Source of the DNA: Afipia clevelandensis ATCC 49720
GTDB lineage: Bacteria > Pseudomonadota > Alphaproteobacteria > Rhizobiales > Xanthobacteraceae
Assembly: GCF_000336555.1 (NCBI RefSeq)
Contig: NZ_KB375281.1
Location: 1,344,713-1,408,712 of the forward strand
Reading direction: 5' to 3'
DNA length: 64,000 nucleotides
Shown: piece after piece, positions 1 to 9,733 of the stretch
Layout: each line of letters begins with the position of its first letter
Numbering within the stretch: the stretch's first letter is position 1
The notes under the pieces: model-generated
What the model saw: the letters and a program-made list of their open reading frames with translations, nothing else
What the model was told of the DNA's origin: nothing
The model's database searches: none
Made by a program: the position numbers and the translations under genes

Positions 1-1380
1 GCCGACCGCGTCGAGTGCGTCGGTGGACTTGCGCACTTCCTTCGGAAGGCCTGCCATTTCGGCAATGCCGCCCGCGTTGTCCGTGACCGGACCGAAGGCG
101 TCGAGCGCGACGATCATGCCGGCAAGAGCGAGCATGGTGGTGGTCGCAATCGCGATGCCGAACAGGCCCGCGAGGCTGTAGGTCACCAGGATGCCCGCGA
201 TGATGACGATGGCGGGAAGCGCCGTCGACTCCATCGAGATCGCAAGACCCTGAATGACGTTGGTGCCGTGACCGGTCACCGACGACTGCGCGATCGACTT
301 CACCGGACGGAAATCGGTTCCGGTGTAGTATTCGGTGATCCAGATGATCAGGCCGGTAACCACAAGACCGACCACGCCGCACTCGAACAGGGCGAGACCG
401 GTATAGTTCACGCCCGCGAGCGGACCGAAGCCGACCAACTGATGGATCACGAACGCGACGCCGAACAGCGACAGAACGCCGGTGGCGATCAGGCCCTTGT
501 AGAGCGCACCCATGATCGACTGGCTGGCGCCGAGCTTCACGAAGAAGGTGCCGATGATCGAGGTGATGATGCAGATACCGCCGATGGCGAGCGGCAGCGT
601 CATCATGTTCACCAGCAGCGGCGACGTGGCGAAGAAGATCGCCGCGAGAACCATGGTCGCAACCGCGGTCACGGCATAGGTCTCGAACAGGTCGGCAGCC
701 ATGCCGGCGCAGTCGCCGACGTTGTCACCGACGTTGTCGGCGATGGTGGCCGGGTTGCGCGGATCGTCTTCCGGAATGCCGGCTTCAACCTTGCCGACGA
801 GATCGCCGCCGACGTCCGCACCCTTGGTGAATATGCCGCCGCCGAGACGGGCGAAGATCGAGATCAGCGATGCGCCGAAGCCAAGCGCCACGAGAGCGTC
901 GACCACGGTGCGGCTGTTGGCCGGGAAGCCCGCGCCCTTGGTGAGATAGATGAAGTACAGCGTCACGCCGAGCAGCGCGAGACCGGCAACCAGCAGGCCC
1001 GTAATCGCGCCCGCCTTGAAGGCGAGTTCGAGACCGCCGGCCAGCGACTTGGTCGCGGCCTGCGCGGTGCGCACGTTGGCGCGAACCGAGACGTTCATGC
1101 CGATGAAGCCCGCGGCGCCCGACAGCACCGCGCCGATCAGGAAGCCGACCGCGACGAGAATGCCGAGGAAGTAGGCGAGCAGCGCGAAGATCACGATGCC
1201 GACCAGACCGATCGTCATGTACTGGCGCTTCAGGTAAGCCTGCGCGCCCTCGCTCACCGCCGCTGCGATTTCCTGCATGCGGGCATTGCCCGCGTCTGCC
1301 CCAAGTACCGACGATGTTGCCCACGCGGCGTAGACGATGGAGAGCACGCCCGCGAGCACAATCAACCATAGTGCTGTCAT
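1..1380 (-). CDS. hppA: Membrane-bound proton-translocating pyrophosphatase (partial, C-terminus outside window)
   Basis: This is an integral inner-membrane pump that hydrolyses pyrophosphate and moves protons across the membrane. About 460 codons are visible. The gene begins with ATG at 1380 and runs off the left edge. The N-terminus is a membrane segment ([18 protein letters not shown]), followed by many hydrophobic helices. The family's PPi/Mg signature is present around residues 200-225 (DLVGKVE, then [20 protein letters not shown]). The visible part stops at DALDAVG, just before the residue that separates K+-dependent from K+-independent enzymes, so the subtype cannot be read here. thiL lies downstream of the hppA start and is read in the same direction. 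Family assignment is very secure. Confidence 0.96.
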   Translation of the reverse strand, partial: MTALWLIVLAGVLSIVYAAWATSSVLGADAGNARMQEIAAAVSEGAQAYLKRQYMTIGLVGIVIFALLAYFLGILVAVGFLIGAVLSGAAGFIGMNVSVRANVRTAQAATKSLAGGLELAFKAGAITGLLVAGLALLGVTLYFIYLTKGAGFPANSRTVVDALVALGFGASLISIFARLGGGIFTKGADVGGDLVGKVEAGIPEDDPRNPATIADNVGDNVGDCAGMAADLFETYAVTAVATMVLAAIFFATSPLLVNMMTLPLAIGGICIITSIIGTFFVKLGASQSIMGALYKGLIATGVLSLFGVAFVIHQLVGFGPLAGVNYTGLALFECGVVGLVVTGLIIWITEYYTGTDFRPVKSIAQSSVTGHGTNVIQGLAISMESTALPAIVIIAGILVTYSLAGLFGIAIATTTMLALAGMIVALDAFGPVTDNAGGIAEMAGLPKEVRKSTDALDAVG

Positions 1381-1577
1381 TGATGTTGCCTCAGATTCCC
1401 TGCTGTTTCCCCAGAAACGCCCCACAGGCCATACAGGGTGGCCGGGCGCGCAAAAAAGAAGGCATGCATCTTCAAAGCCGAAAAGCTGCCTCAATTCGGC
1501 GCGGACAATGCCAAAATCATACCCTTGACGCAACGCCACCGGTGTTGCGGGACCTGCTTTTTGGGTGATTCAACGAA

Positions 1578-1604
1578 CGCTGCACAGGGAGTTTTGGTGC
1601 AGCG
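1578..1604. other. Intergenic hairpin downstream of thiL
   Basis: Perfect 8-bp arms (CGCTGCAC and GTGCAGCG) enclose an 11-base loop, ending 10 bases past the thiL stop on the minus strand. There is no long T-run on the minus strand, so it is at best a weak terminator or an RNA 3' end stabiliser. Confidence 0.4.
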
Positions 1605-1613
1605 CGAAAAACA

Positions 1614-2585
1614 TCAGAAATGGCTGTAGGACAGGCGTTTCAGCGTGACCGGCTGACCTGCGGCGTCGAGGAACCGGGGCGCTGCCGTGCCCGCCTCGAT
1701 CCTGCCGATGGCTGAGACTTGCACGCCAGCCCGCTGCGCCGCTGCGGCGAACGAATCCCACCGATTCTCCGGGACCGCGCACAGCACCTCGTAATCGTCG
1801 CCGCCGGACACGGCAGCCTCGATGCCGGAATGGCCCTTCGCGATGAACGCCTGCGCCGGCGCGGACAACGGAACATCCACAAGGCGGACCACCGCAGATA
1901 CACCGGACGCGCCGCACAACTTGGCGAGGTCACCGGCCAGACCGTCGGACACGTCCATCCCCGCGCTCGCATGGTCGCGGACTGCGACGGCAAGCGCATT
2001 GCGCGGCTGCGGCACGCGGTAGCGCTGGATCAGGAAATCGCGCGCATTCGTATCGAGATCGCCGCCCTGCCCCTTCAGCACATGGAGACCCAATGCAGCA
2101 TCGCCGATGGTGCCCGTGACCGCGATCCGGTCGCCCGGCGTGGCACCGGTGCGGCGAACGATCCTGCCCGGCGGCACGCGGCCGAATGCAGTAATCGAGA
2201 TCATCAAGGGTCCCGGCGTCGAGACCGTGTCCCCGCCGAGCACCGGGCAACCGAACGTCGAGGCATCCTCACCAAGCGCACGGGCGAAGGGCCCAAGCCA
2301 TTGCTCGTTTGCGTCACGCAAGGCCAGCGTCAGCACGAAGCCCGCAGGCACCGCGCCCTTGGCAGCGAGATCAGACAGGTTCACCCGCAGCGCCTTGCGG
2401 GCGATGGTCTCCGGCGGATCATCGGAAAGAAAATGGACGCCTTCAACGATGGCGTCGGTGGTCACGACAAGATCGTCACCCGACGACTTCAAGAACGCGG
2501 CATCATCGACCAGACCGAGCGCGCCGGGATCGGTCGCCAGCGGACGGAAGTAACGTGCGATTAGATCGTCTTCACCGGAAGCCAT
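1614..2585 (-). CDS. thiL: Thiamine-monophosphate kinase
   Basis: ThiL phosphorylates thiamine monophosphate to thiamine diphosphate, the last step of TPP synthesis in the cytoplasm. The 323-residue product has the normal family length. It begins MASGEDDLIARYF and carries the PurM/ThiL-type Asp-rich nucleotide and metal motifs: GLVDDAAFL near residue 25, TTDAIVEGVHF near 42, GGDTVSTPG near 118, and MDVSDGLAGDLAKL near 210. The N-terminal GEDDLI is typical. It lies downstream of nusB and reads the same way, separated by a dispersed palindromic repeat. Co-location with ribH-nusB-thiL is a common arrangement in alphaproteobacteria. Confidence 0.96.
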   Translation of the reverse strand: MASGEDDLIARYFRPLATDPGALGLVDDAAFLKSSGDDLVVTTDAIVEGVHFLSDDPPETIARKALRVNLSDLAAKGAVPAGFVLTLALRDANEQWLGPFARALGEDASTFGCPVLGGDTVSTPGPLMISITAFGRVPPGRIVRRTGATPGDRIAVTGTIGDAALGLHVLKGQGGDLDTNARDFLIQRYRVPQPRNALAVAVRDHASAGMDVSDGLAGDLAKLCGASGVSAVVRLVDVPLSAPAQAFIAKGHSGIEAAVSGGDDYEVLCAVPENRWDSFAAAAQRAGVQVSAIGRIEAGTAAPRFLDAAGQPVTLKRLSYSHF

Positions 2586-2618
2586 TAATCAGCGATCCGC
2601 AACTTCGGAACTATCCTG

Positions 2619-2724
2619 CCGTCACCCTGAGGTACCGTAGCGAAGCGTAGGCCTCGAAGGGCGACGGCGCTTTACAAGCTGTCATCCTTCGAGGCGCGCA
2701 AAAGCGCGCACCTCAGGATGACGA
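2619..2724. repeat. Dispersed intergenic palindromic repeat, family A, copy 1 (double unit)
   Basis: Two head-to-head units form a long imperfect inverted repeat in the thiL-nusB gap. The left unit contains GTCACCCTGAGG and CCTCGAAGGGCGACGG. The right unit contains GTCATCCTTCGAGGC and CACCTCAGGATGACG. Related copies occur at 14660-14709 and 36523-36635, always between genes, which supports a mobile or amplified short repeat like the mosaic elements of rhizobia. Confidence 0.8.
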
Positions 2725-2728
2725 CACC

Positions 2729-3211
2729 CTACCGCGCGAACTCGCCGCTGCGAAACTGCCGCGCGATCTGGTCCAGCACCGCGTTGACCATGCCGGTTTC
2801 GTCCTTGTCCACGAAAGCGTGGGCGACATCGACATATTCCGACACAACCACGCGCGCCGGAATGTCCTTGCGGTGCTCAAGCTCATAGGCCCCGGCCCGC
2901 AATGTCGCGCGCAGGATCGCGTCGATGCGCTTGAGCGGCCAGCCGCTTTCCAGAGCCTTGTCGATCAGCGGATCGAGCCGGGTCTGGTCGCGGACCACGC
3001 CGGACACCACGTCCTTGAAGAACGCCGCCTCGGCCGGAAGATAAGTGTCGCCCTCAACTTCGCTGCCGAGCCAGTGGCTTTCGAATTCGGCGAAAATGTC
3101 GCCGATGCCCGCGCCCGCGATGTCCATCTGATACAGCGCCTGGACGGCGGCAAGACGCGCCGCGCCGCGCCGGTTGGCTTTCTTCTCGATGGTCTTCTTG
3201 GCGTCGCTCAT
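2729..3211 (-). CDS. nusB: Transcription antitermination factor NusB
   Basis: NusB binds boxA RNA with NusE (ribosomal protein S10) and supports antitermination of rRNA operons. The 160-residue all-helical protein shows the family's [17 protein letters not shown] start around residue 14 and the C-terminal region [17 protein letters not shown], then [13 protein letters not shown] and [10 protein letters not shown]. The length fits alphaproteobacterial NusB. Its start codon overlaps the ribH stop by 4 bases, so the two are translationally coupled, as in many bacteria where ribH and nusB share an operon. Confidence 0.97.
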   Translation of the reverse strand: MSDAKKTIEKKANRRGAARLAAVQALYQMDIAGAGIGDIFAEFESHWLGSEVEGDTYLPAEAAFFKDVVSGVVRDQTRLDPLIDKALESGWPLKRIDAILRATLRAGAYELEHRKDIPARVVVSEYVDVAHAFVDKDETGMVNAVLDQIARQFRSGEFAR

Positions 3212-3705
3212 AGCGGTTTGGCCAGACGCTTCTTGATCCGCATCATGGTGAGCGCGGCGCGGGCCGCGTCACCGCCCTTGTTGAGCCGGTCGGCGCGGGC
3301 ACGTTCCCACGCCTGCTCGGTGGTGTTCACCGTGATGATGCCGTTACCGAGCGGCAGGCTGCGCGCCACGGCAAGGTCCATCAGCGCGCGCGAGGATTCC
3401 ATCGACACGATCTCGAAATGAATGGTATCGCCGCGCACCACGCAGCCGAGCGCAATCGCGCCATCATACGGCTTCCCGATCTTCTTGGACGCATCCATGG
3501 CAATCGCAATCGCCGCGGGAATTTCCAGCGCGCCGGGAACGCTGATCACGTCGTAACCGACGCCAGCGGCCTCGAGTTCCTTGATCGCACCCTGAAGCAG
3601 GGCTTCCTGAATATCGTCATAGAAGCGTGCCTCGATAATGACGACCTGCGACCCGCTGATATCGGTTTCGTCCTTGAGTTCTGCGCGCCGCGGTTCAGCC
3701 ATCAT
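3208..3705 (-). CDS. ribH: 6,7-dimethyl-8-ribityllumazine synthase
   Basis: This enzyme condenses 5-amino-6-ribitylamino-uracil with dihydroxybutanone phosphate to make lumazine, the penultimate step of riboflavin synthesis. It forms icosahedral or smaller oligomers. The 165-residue protein has the conserved segments [12 protein letters not shown] near residue 21, [12 protein letters not shown] near 57 (substrate loop), [14 protein letters not shown] near 88 (catalytic His), and [19 protein letters not shown] near 118. It is followed by nusB with a 4-base overlap. The other rib genes (ribE, ribD) lie upstream, beyond an acyl-CoA synthetase gene. Confidence 0.97.
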   Translation of the reverse strand: MMAEPRRAELKDETDISGSQVVIIEARFYDDIQEALLQGAIKELEAAGVGYDVISVPGALEIPAAIAIAMDASKKIGKPYDGAIALGCVVRGDTIHFEIVSMESSRALMDLAVARSLPLGNGIITVNTTEQAWERARADRLNKGGDAARAALTMMRIKKRLAKPL

Positions 3706-3716
3706 TCCATCCAGTC

Positions 3717-3785
3717 AAAAGGGGGTCCGTGCTGGCGCGTTTGTAGTCGCTGGGCGAAGCAAAGCCAAGCAAAACGGACCCCTTT
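3717..3785. other. Long intergenic hairpin upstream of ribH
   Basis: Arms AAAGGGGGTCCG (from about 3718) and CGGACCCCTTT (3775-3785) pair over 11 bases, with one bulged G, across a 45-base interior. The interior holds a smaller imperfect hairpin (GCTGGGC paired with GCCAAGC). It sits just before ribH on the minus strand. It does not match the FMN riboswitch core as I know it, so its role is unknown. Confidence 0.5.
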
Positions 3786-3824
3786 CAAGGCAGGGATGCA
3801 GCGCGGAAGCGCGTTTCAAACGGC

Positions 3825-5678
3825 TCAGGCGACCTTGTAATCGAACAGGTAGCCTTCCAGCGCCTTTTCGACCGCGCCGCGCTGGCCGGACTGCGCCGCA
3901 GCCAGCGTCACCGTGACGTCAATCCCGCGCTTGCCGCCCGCCGCGACGTCGATCTTCGCGCCGGCCGACCCAGCGGCATCCGCCACCACCTGCTCCACCA
4001 GCCGCTGTACGGCATCGGTCCGCAGTTGCGGTTTGAAGATCTTGCCGACGCTGGTCATCGGAATGGCGTCGATCACGATCACCTGCTTCGGCCAGGCCGG
4101 GCGTTCCGCAATCAGCGGTTCGGCGAAGGCTTTCAGTTCATCGGCGCTCGCCTGCGCGCCGGGCTTGAGTGCGACGTAACACACCGGCAATTCACCGGCA
4201 TATTTGTCCGGCTGGCCGACCGCAGCGGCGAGCGCGACGGCAGGATGCGACTGCAGCGCGTCCTCGATCAGCACCGGGTCAATGTTATGGCCGCTGCGAA
4301 TGATGAGATCCTTCGAGCGGCCGGCGATGAACAGGCGCCCGTCTTCGTCGGTATAGGCCAGATCGCCGCTGTCGAGATAACCACGGCGCAGCGCTTCGTC
4401 ATTCTGACTTTGATCCTTGTAGCCCGGCGTGACATTCGGCCCGGATACGGTCATGACACCGACTTCGTGGGCCGCACAGGCCTCGCCCAGCGAACCGTCC
4501 GCCGACAGCCTGCGCACCACGACCTGCGTATAGGGAAGCCGGACGCCGACCGATCCCAGCACCGGCTCCGCAGGCGCCGGATCAATCGAGACAAGCCCGC
4601 CGGTTTCGGTCATCCCGAGAATTTCGTGAATCTTGGTGCCGGTCATCTTCTGATATTGCACGGCTACCGCGCGCGGCAGCAGCGACGCGCCGGAAATGCT
4701 GAAACGCGCAGAGGAGATATCGGCATCGACCGGCACATTAAGCAGCGCGGCCAGCGCGGTCGGCACGCCACCAATCACCGTGGCACGATAGCGCTCGATG
4801 ATCTTCCAGAAGTTCTTGATAATCACCGGATTGCGCATGCCACCGGGCGACAGGACGATCACATTCGCGCCCGCGATGAAGAACGACAGGCCACAGGAAA
4901 TTGTCGCGGCGACATGAAACAGCGGCAGGCCGTTGGTGATCGCATCGGTCTCGCTCAAATCCTGCAGCACCGTGCCGCCGAACCCCGCCGCGATCTGCAT
5001 GCGATGGGTGTGCGTGACGAGCTTGGGCGAGCCGGTGGTGCCGCCGGTGTGGAAATACGCCGCCACGTCATCGCCGCCGCGCGCCTTGCCGAACGTGAGC
5101 GCGCTGCCATCCTGCGTCTTGAGTCCCGGCGCAAAGCCGACAACACCTTCCGGCAATGGCGCGTCGGAGAGCGAAACCTGCACCAGCTTGATGTCCGGCA
5201 GCAGCTTCCTGACCTCGACGGCCTTCTGCCAGATGTCGAGTTGCGGATGCGGGCCGAGCGCGACGAGAATTTTCGCATCGGCCGCGCGAACAAGATCGGC
5301 GATGTTCTGCGCCTGCAGCAGGAAGTTGATCGGCACGGCGTAGCCCTGCGCCTCCGCGCCCCACAGCGTGAAATGGGTCTCGACAAGGCTCGGCAGGATA
5401 TAGGCCACGCCGGCACCCGGCCCGCTCAGGCTGGCAAAGAAGTTTGCAGCACGGGTGATGCCATCCAGCATCTGCTTATAGGTGACAATGCGCGGCGTCT
5501 CATCGTCCGCGCCGGTCATCAGCATGGTCAGCGCGGTGCGATCCGGATGACGCGCGGCACTCTTGGCGAAGATGTCGTAGACGCTGCGCGCGTCGTAGCG
5601 CTGCTCCAGCGTCTTCTCGGTTTCGAATTTGATGACGTCCTTGAGCGTTGCAACTGGATAGTCGCTGAACAACGGCAT
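3825..5678 (-). CDS. AMP-dependent acyl-CoA synthetase
   Basis: This is an ANL-superfamily ligase that adenylates a carboxylic acid and transfers it to CoA. The 617-residue product has the P-loop-like AMP signature YFHTGGTTGSPKLVTHTH near residue 208, the A5 region EILGMTETGG near 353, the hinge GRSKDLIIRSGHNIDP near 453, and the C-terminal catalytic Lys region SVGKIFKPQLR near 548. A good ribosome-binding site (GGGGGG) precedes the ATG at 5678. The substrate cannot be read from the sequence. The C-terminal extension of about 60 residues after the catalytic Lys is longer than in minimal family members. It lies inside the riboflavin gene group with no obvious metabolic link. Confidence 0.9.
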   Translation of the reverse strand: MPLFSDYPVATLKDVIKFETEKTLEQRYDARSVYDIFAKSAARHPDRTALTMLMTGADDETPRIVTYKQMLDGITRAANFFASLSGPGAGVAYILPSLVETHFTLWGAEAQGYAVPINFLLQAQNIADLVRAADAKILVALGPHPQLDIWQKAVEVRKLLPDIKLVQVSLSDAPLPEGVVGFAPGLKTQDGSALTFGKARGGDDVAAYFHTGGTTGSPKLVTHTHRMQIAAGFGGTVLQDLSETDAITNGLPLFHVAATISCGLSFFIAGANVIVLSPGGMRNPVIIKNFWKIIERYRATVIGGVPTALAALLNVPVDADISSARFSISGASLLPRAVAVQYQKMTGTKIHEILGMTETGGLVSIDPAPAEPVLGSVGVRLPYTQVVVRRLSADGSLGEACAAHEVGVMTVSGPNVTPGYKDQSQNDEALRRGYLDSGDLAYTDEDGRLFIAGRSKDLIIRSGHNIDPVLIEDALQSHPAVALAAAVGQPDKYAGELPVCYVALKPGAQASADELKAFAEPLIAERPAWPKQVIVIDAIPMTSVGKIFKPQLRTDAVQRLVEQVVADAAGSAGAKIDVAAGGKRGIDVTVTLAAAQSGQRGAVEKALEGYLFDYKVA

Positions 5679-5745
5679 TGAAATCCCCCCGCTATTTAAT
5701 TGTACGTTCGCGCAGGCCTGTCCGTCCTGAGGCTCAAGGCCGGAC

Positions 5746-6354
5746 CTATTTCATTTCGACCAGGCGCGCAGCATAACGCGCCATCAAATCAACCTCGATA
5801 TTGATCTCGGAGCCCACGCGCCAGTCACTCAGGGTCGTCACCTGCAGCGTATGCGGAATGATCAGCACGGAGAACGTATCGTCAACGGCGGTGTTGACCG
5901 TCAACGACGCGCCGTCGAGCACCACCGATCCCTTGGCCGCGATGAACTTCGCCAGTTCGCGCGGCGCGCGCAATTCAAACCGCGCCATGTCCGGCAGGTC
6001 TTCGCGCGCGATAATGGTGGCGATGCCGTCCACATGCCCCGCGACGATGTGGCCGCCAAGCTCATCGCCGATCTTGAGCGCGCGTTCGAGATTAAGGCGC
6101 GTACCCTTGCCCCAGCTCTTTGCCGTGGTCAGGCGCAGCGTTTCGGCGGCGGCATCGACATCGAACCATGTCTTCCCGCCATCGACACCGGACTGCACCA
6201 CGGTGAGACAGACACCGTTGCACGCGATGGACGCGCCGTCCGCGATGGTGGTCTGATCGTAGCGGCAGGCAATCCGCAGCCGGTGCAACTGCCCCTGCGC
6301 GGTCGGCTGCAAGCTGGTGATTTCGCCAAGGTCGGTGATAATGCCGGTGAACAT
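5746..6354 (-). CDS. ribE: Riboflavin synthase alpha subunit
   Basis: Riboflavin synthase dismutates two lumazines to riboflavin plus the pyrimidine precursor. The 202-residue protein has the expected internal duplication of two lumazine-binding barrels. The N-terminal MFTGIITDLGEI is diagnostic, NGVCLTVV marks repeat 1 near residue 46, and GHIVAGHVDGIATI starts repeat 2 near residue 98, with DGASLTVN near 146. Its ATG follows the ribD stop directly (TAGATG), so the pair is co-translated. Confidence 0.97.
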   Translation of the reverse strand: MFTGIITDLGEITSLQPTAQGQLHRLRIACRYDQTTIADGASIACNGVCLTVVQSGVDGGKTWFDVDAAAETLRLTTAKSWGKGTRLNLERALKIGDELGGHIVAGHVDGIATIIAREDLPDMARFELRAPRELAKFIAAKGSVVLDGASLTVNTAVDDTFSVLIIPHTLQVTTLSDWRVGSEINIEVDLMARYAARLVEMK

Positions 6355-7479
6355 CTAGCTGTGCTCATAGATCGTGAGACTATCTTTATCGAGCATATCG
6401 GTAGCACGCGCACGCCAGCGAGGCGACCGGGTGATGACCGAAAGCGGCTGCGTATCGAGCGCCGGAATACCATCCATGCCGATGGCGTCCGGGCCGCGCA
6501 GCAGCCAGACTTCATCGACAAGACCCGCGCTCAGGAATGACGACGCCACGCGCGCGCCGCCCTCCACCATCAGCCGGGTGATGCCGCGCTCGGCCAGCGT
6601 GTTTAAAACCGATCTTAGGTCGAGACCGGGCGGCGAACCGTCACTCACCGGCGCGCGCATCACCTGCGCACCCGCAGCCCCCAGCTTCATGGCAGCCGGA
6701 GCCTCGGAAATATCGGACGTCATCACCCAGAGCGGCGTCTGCCGCGCCGAGTGAACGAGCTTGCTTGTCCCCGGCAGACGCAGGGCGCGATCCAGCACCA
6801 CGCGCACCGGTGAGCGTGCTTCCAGCCCCGGCAGGCGAACGGTCAGCAGCGGATCGTCCGCAAGGACGGTGCCGATGCCGACAAGGATGGCGTCGCTCTG
6901 CGCGCGCAACAGATGCACCCGGGCCTTCGCGGCCTCACCTGTGATCGCGACAGGCTTGTGACCCGCCGCCGCGATCTTGTCATCGGCCGACACGGCGAGT
7001 TTCAGAATGACAAAGGGGCGCTTTGCGCCGACGCGCAGGAAATGTCCGGCATGATCGCGCGCGGCTTCGTCCTTGCAGAGACCCACATCGACCGCGATCC
7101 CGGCGGCGCGCAGCCGTGCATGGCCCTGTCCGCCGACCTCGGGATTAGGATCCTCGATGGCGGACACCACACGCGCGATGCCCGCGGCGATCACCGCATC
7201 CGCGCAGGGCGGCGATTTGCCGAAATGCGAGCACGGCTCCAGCGTCACATAGAGCGTCGCGCCCCGCGCCGCCTCGCCTGCCCGCCGCAATGCTTCCGGT
7301 TCGGCATGGGGCCGCCCGCCGGGCTGTGTCCAGCCTCGGCCGACGATGACGCCATCCTTGACGATGACCGCGCCAACGGCGGGATTGGGCCATGTGCGGC
7401 CCTGCCCGCGGCGGCCAAGCGCCAGCGCGAGTTGCATGTAGCGGAAATCATCGGTCATTGGATCAGCGGCGTCCGGCAC
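6355..7479 (-). CDS. ribD: Bifunctional diaminohydroxyphosphoribosylaminopyrimidine deaminase / 5-amino-6-(5-phosphoribosylamino)uracil reductase
   Basis: RibD performs the deamination and NADPH-dependent reduction early in riboflavin synthesis. In the N-terminal half, the zinc-deaminase signature is GGRPHAEPEAL near residue 55 and EPCSHFGKSPPC near 81. The C-terminal reductase domain starts near residue 155 (RPFVILKLAVSADDKIA) and includes VEGGARVASSFL near 306. The 374-residue length is normal. The GTG at 7479 is a weak start with no clear ribosome-binding site, and the ATG at 7458 is an equally plausible start. ribE follows without a gap, and nrdR lies 44 bases upstream. Confidence 0.95.
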   Translation of the reverse strand: MPDAADPMTDDFRYMQLALALGRRGQGRTWPNPAVGAVIVKDGVIVGRGWTQPGGRPHAEPEALRRAGEAARGATLYVTLEPCSHFGKSPPCADAVIAAGIARVVSAIEDPNPEVGGQGHARLRAAGIAVDVGLCKDEAARDHAGHFLRVGAKRPFVILKLAVSADDKIAAAGHKPVAITGEAAKARVHLLRAQSDAILVGIGTVLADDPLLTVRLPGLEARSPVRVVLDRALRLPGTSKLVHSARQTPLWVMTSDISEAPAAMKLGAAGAQVMRAPVSDGSPPGLDLRSVLNTLAERGITRLMVEGGARVASSFLSAGLVDEVWLLRGPDAIGMDGIPALDTQPLSVITRSPRWRARATDMLDKDSLTIYEHS

Positions 7480-7523
7480 GGCGTGGAGCGTAGCGGATTA
7501 ACGGACGATGCGCCGGATAAAAA

Positions 7524-8009
7524 TCACTTCCGCAAGACCACCGGGCGCGGCGGCTCGTCCTCGCCGGACAGTTCGCCGAGCACGGCCTCGAAGTCCTTGG
7601 CCTCGCGGAAATTGCGATAGACCGAGGCGAAGCGGACATAAGCCACATCGTCGAGCTGGCGCAGATGCTCCATCACGGTCTCGCCGATCACCTCGGACGA
7701 AATCTCCGCTTCGCCGCCGCTCTCAAGCTCACGAACGATGGCCGAAACCATCTTCTCCACACGCTCGGGATCGACCGGGCGCTTGCGCAGACTGATCTGC
7801 AGCGAGCGCACCAGCTTGTCGCGATCGAACGGAACGCGGCGGCCGTTACGCTTGATGACGGTGAGTTCGCGAAGCTGCACGCGCTCGAATGTCGTGAAAC
7901 GGAAGTTGCACGACATGCACACACGACGGCGGCGGATCACGGCCGAATCTTCCGTCGGCCGGGAATCCTTCACCTGCGTATCGAGACTGTTGCAGCTCGG
8001 GCAGCGCAT
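7524..8009 (-). CDS. nrdR: Transcriptional repressor NrdR
   Basis: NrdR is a nucleotide-sensing repressor of ribonucleotide reductase genes. The 161-residue protein has the N-terminal zinc ribbon (MRCPSCNS, then [18 protein letters not shown], four Cys) and an ATP-cone domain beginning about residue 49 ([20 protein letters not shown]). It sits between glyA and ribD in the same direction, 12 bases from glyA. The glyA-nrdR-ribD-ribE order is conserved in many alphaproteobacteria. Confidence 0.97.
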   Translation of the reverse strand: MRCPSCNSLDTQVKDSRPTEDSAVIRRRRVCMSCNFRFTTFERVQLRELTVIKRNGRRVPFDRDKLVRSLQISLRKRPVDPERVEKMVSAIVRELESGGEAEISSEVIGETVMEHLRQLDDVAYVRFASVYRNFREAKDFEAVLGELSGEDEPPRPVVLRK

Positions 8010-8021
8010 GTCGCCTGCCCC

Positions 8022-9323
8022 TTACTGATAGATCGGGAAGCGGCTGGTGAGTTCCTTCACCTTCTCCTTCACCGCGGCCTCGACCAGCGGCGCGGCGCCA
8101 TCGCCCGACTGCGCGACAGCGTTCAGCACTTCCGAAATCAGCGCGCCAACCTGCTTGAATTCGGCAACGCCGAAACCGCGCGTGGTCGCCGCCGGGGTGC
8201 CGAGACGCAGGCCCGAGGTGACGAACGGCTTTTCGGGGTCGAACGGAATGCCGTTCTTGTTGCAGGTCAGGCCCGCACGGACCAGCGCCTTTTCGGAGAC
8301 GTTGCCCTTGAGGCCCTTCGGCCGCAGGTCCACCAGCATCAGGTGGTTGTCGGTGCCGCCGGAGACGATCTCGAAGCCGTTGGAGCGCAGCGTTTCCGCC
8401 AGAGCCCTGGCATTCTCGACCACGTTCTTCGCGTAAATTTTGAAGTCCGGCTGCAGCGCCTCCTTGAACGCAACCGCCTTGGCCGCGATGACGTGCATCA
8501 GCGGGCCGCCCTGCAGGCCGGGGAAGATCGCCGAGTTCAGCTTCTTTGCGATGACTTCATCGTTGCTGAGGATCAGGCCGCCGCGCGGGCCGCGCAGCGA
8601 CTTGTGTGTCGTCGTGGTGGTGACGTGCGCATACGGCACCGGCGAGGCATGAACGCCGCCCGCGACCAGACCCGCGAAGTGCGCCATGTCCACCAGCAGA
8701 TACGCGCCGACGCTGTCGGCGATCTCGCGGAAACGCTTGAAGTCCCAGGCGCGCGAGTAAGCCGAGCCGCCGGCGATGATCAGCTTCGGCTTGATCTCTT
8801 CGGCCTGCTTAGCCACCGCGTCCATGTCGATGATCTGGTCCTCGCGGCGCACGGTGTAGTGCACCGGCTTGAACCACTTGCCCGACATGTTGACCGGCGC
8901 GCCGTGGGTGAGATGGCCGCCCGCGGCAAGATCGAGGCCCATGAAGGTATCGCCCGGCTGCAAAAGCGCCAGGAACACGGCCTGATTCATCTGGCTGCCG
9001 GAGTTCGGCTGCACATTGGCGAAGTTCGCGCCGAACAGCTTCTTGGCGCGCTCGATGGCGAGATTTTCGGCGACATCGACGAACTCGCAGCCGCCGTAAT
9101 AGCGCGCGCCCGGATAGCCCTCGGCATACTTGTTGGTCATCACCGAGCCCTGCGCTTCAAGCACGGCGCGGCTGACGATGTTCTCCGAAGCAATCAGCTC
9201 GATCTCATGCTGCTGTCGACCGAGTTCACCCTTGATCGCGGCGGCGATCTCGGGATCGGCCTGTGTCAGCGAGGCCGTGAAGAACGAGTCGGGAGCGGAA
9301 GCAGCTTTGGCAGATGAGCTCAT
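8022..9323 (-). CDS. glyA: Serine hydroxymethyltransferase
   Basis: GlyA converts serine and tetrahydrofolate to glycine and 5,10-methylene-THF, the main source of one-carbon units. The 433-residue protein is full length for this PLP fold-type I enzyme. The PLP lysine lies in [17 protein letters not shown] (Lys at about 241). Other conserved stretches are [11 protein letters not shown] near 41, [14 protein letters not shown] near 65, and [13 protein letters not shown] near 211. It is probably the first gene of the glyA-nrdR-ribD-ribE run. Confidence 0.98.
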   Translation of the reverse strand: MSSSAKAASAPDSFFTASLTQADPEIAAAIKGELGRQQHEIELIASENIVSRAVLEAQGSVMTNKYAEGYPGARYYGGCEFVDVAENLAIERAKKLFGANFANVQPNSGSQMNQAVFLALLQPGDTFMGLDLAAGGHLTHGAPVNMSGKWFKPVHYTVRREDQIIDMDAVAKQAEEIKPKLIIAGGSAYSRAWDFKRFREIADSVGAYLLVDMAHFAGLVAGGVHASPVPYAHVTTTTTHKSLRGPRGGLILSNDEVIAKKLNSAIFPGLQGGPLMHVIAAKAVAFKEALQPDFKIYAKNVVENARALAETLRSNGFEIVSGGTDNHLMLVDLRPKGLKGNVSEKALVRAGLTCNKNGIPFDPEKPFVTSGLRLGTPAATTRGFGVAEFKQVGALISEVLNAVAQSGDGAAPLVEAAVKEKVKELTSRFPIYQ

Positions 9324-9577
9324 TGCGGAATATCTCCACCGCCGCAGCCTTTTCAGCGGCTACGGGCGGCTATCGAGGGTCTCAAGGGCGGCAGGCGCGA
9401 GATACCATATCTGGCGGGGGCGGCCAAGTTCCGCAAGCAGGTGGGCCAGATTTAGGCGATTCCGCCCACGACACCGCCCGGCCGGACGGTTGGGCAGGTT
9501 TACCCCGAAATGGAGGGCAAATGCCCCCATTCGCCCTCCGGAAGGCCCGCAGCCGCCTCCCGGTCAGGGCCGCCGGG

Positions 9578-9733
9578 TCAGACCCGCGCCGCCGCCTGCA
9601 GACCCTTGAAGGTCAGGCGCTTCGGATCCTTGACCCCGGTCATGTAGAGTTTCTGGATCAGGGCGGTCACCGCCTCCCGGTTCCCGCCGGTCAGGGTGAC
9701 AACCGCGTCGATCGCGATGGTCTGCGCGTCCAT
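9578..9733 (-). CDS. Conserved-looking 51-residue hypothetical protein
   Basis: I do not recognise a function. The start is set by a clear ribosome-binding site (GAGGAAA) just before the ATG at 9733. An upstream in-frame start at 9775 exists but lacks one. The product is MDAQTIAIDAVVTLTGGN and onward, a compact helical peptide ending GLQAAARV, with no signal peptide or membrane helix. Two GANTC sites lie at 9780-9784 and 9788-9792, about 50 bases upstream, where a promoter would be. The codon pattern and ribosome-binding site argue that it is translated. Confidence 0.6.
   Translation of the reverse strand: MDAQTIAIDAVVTLTGGNREAVTALIQKLYMTGVKDPKRLTFKGLQAAARV

Noticed and set aside
268-1371. 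Plus-strand frame across hppA
   Set aside because: The minus strand encodes an unmistakable pyrophosphatase; the plus-strand product is Arg/Asp/His-rich shadow.
3706-3824. FMN riboswitch upstream of ribH
   Set aside because: The conserved FMN element core segments as I know them are not present; only a plain nested hairpin is seen.
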